64,000 nt of DNA from Pyropia yezoensis (lineage: Eukaryota > Rhodophyta > Bangiophyceae > Bangiales > Bangiaceae): NCBI GenBank assembly GCA_009829735.1, contig CM020619.1, positions 28,856,063-28,920,062 on the forward strand. Direction: 5' to 3'. The position numbers were made by a program, and so were the translations under genes. Numbering within the stretch: position 1 is the stretch's first letter; each line of letters opens with the position of its first letter. The notes under the pieces are model-generated. The model was not told the DNA's origin and ran no database searches. It saw only the letters and a list, made by a program, of their open reading frames with translations. Shown piece after piece: positions 63,996-64,000 of the stretch.

Positions 63996-64000
63996 ATAAA
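63995..64000 (+). terminator. AATAAA polyadenylation-type signal
   Basis: AATAAA overlaps the last base of the transposase stop codon (TGAATAAA) at the very end of the window. A plausible compact 3' end signal for the transposon, but the hexamer can occur by chance. Confidence 0.4.

Noticed and set aside
1-64000. tRNA or rRNA genes
   Set aside because: I saw no cloverleaf-like or rRNA-like sequence. A tRNA scan was not possible by eye, so absence is not proven.

Overview
The window is nuclear DNA of a GC-rich, intron-poor eukaryote. The host genes carry organelle-targeting leaders rich in Ala, Arg and Ser, one has a short GT-AG intron, and start codons sit in good eukaryotic context. My best guess is a bangiophycean red alga of the Porphyra/Pyropia type. 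That is an inference from composition, gene structure and retroelement load, and is not proven by the sequence.

Bases 1-11,280 are host DNA. They hold an organellar leucyl-tRNA synthetase (661-3729, +), a mitochondrial GGQ rescue factor of the MTRFR/C12orf65 class (4030-4791, -), a low-complexity protein with a leucine-zipper-like coiled coil (6461-7900, -), and COQ9 of ubiquinone synthesis in two exons (9188-10691, +). The synthetase and rescue factor converge. The coiled-coil gene and COQ9 diverge from a shared 1.3 kb upstream region with several CCAAT boxes. The first 329 bases may be the tail of another gene.

Bases 11,290-62,320 are a retroelement nest made of two Ty3/gypsy chromovirus families. 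Family A elements are about 9.37 kb, with LTRs of about 470 bp (TGTGG...CCACA) and 5 bp target duplications. Family B is older and lacks clear ends here. In order: B1 was split by A-element E1 (12,559-46,671). E1 was split by E2 (17,251-41,520) and also took a solo LTR (14,510-14,978). E2 was split by E3 (18,980-33,871). A fourth copy, E4 (49,078 to a gap at 57,244), sits in the tail of B1. A second family B copy, B2, follows the gap (57,744 to about 61,564), then a truncated A fragment (61,565-62,320). E3 and E4 look recent, E1 and E2 older, B oldest.

All A elements and B2 carry, besides gag and pol, a long extra reading frame on the opposite strand, between the end of pol and the 3' LTR. 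It is about 650-700 residues in family A, ends in an Arg/Ser-rich tail, and its core is recognisably shared between families A and B. I do not recognise it as any known family, and it is the most interesting item here. Family A DNA is also studded with short odd-length palindromes centred on CAACTTG/CAAGTTG, which I did not notice in the host genes.

Two runs of 500 N mark assembly gaps. The first (26,517-27,016) is flanked by the same 5.0 kb on both sides and is almost certainly an assembly overlap, not biology. The last 1.7 kb holds a Tc1/mariner-IS630 type transposase gene with a DD34E triad and one in-frame stop.
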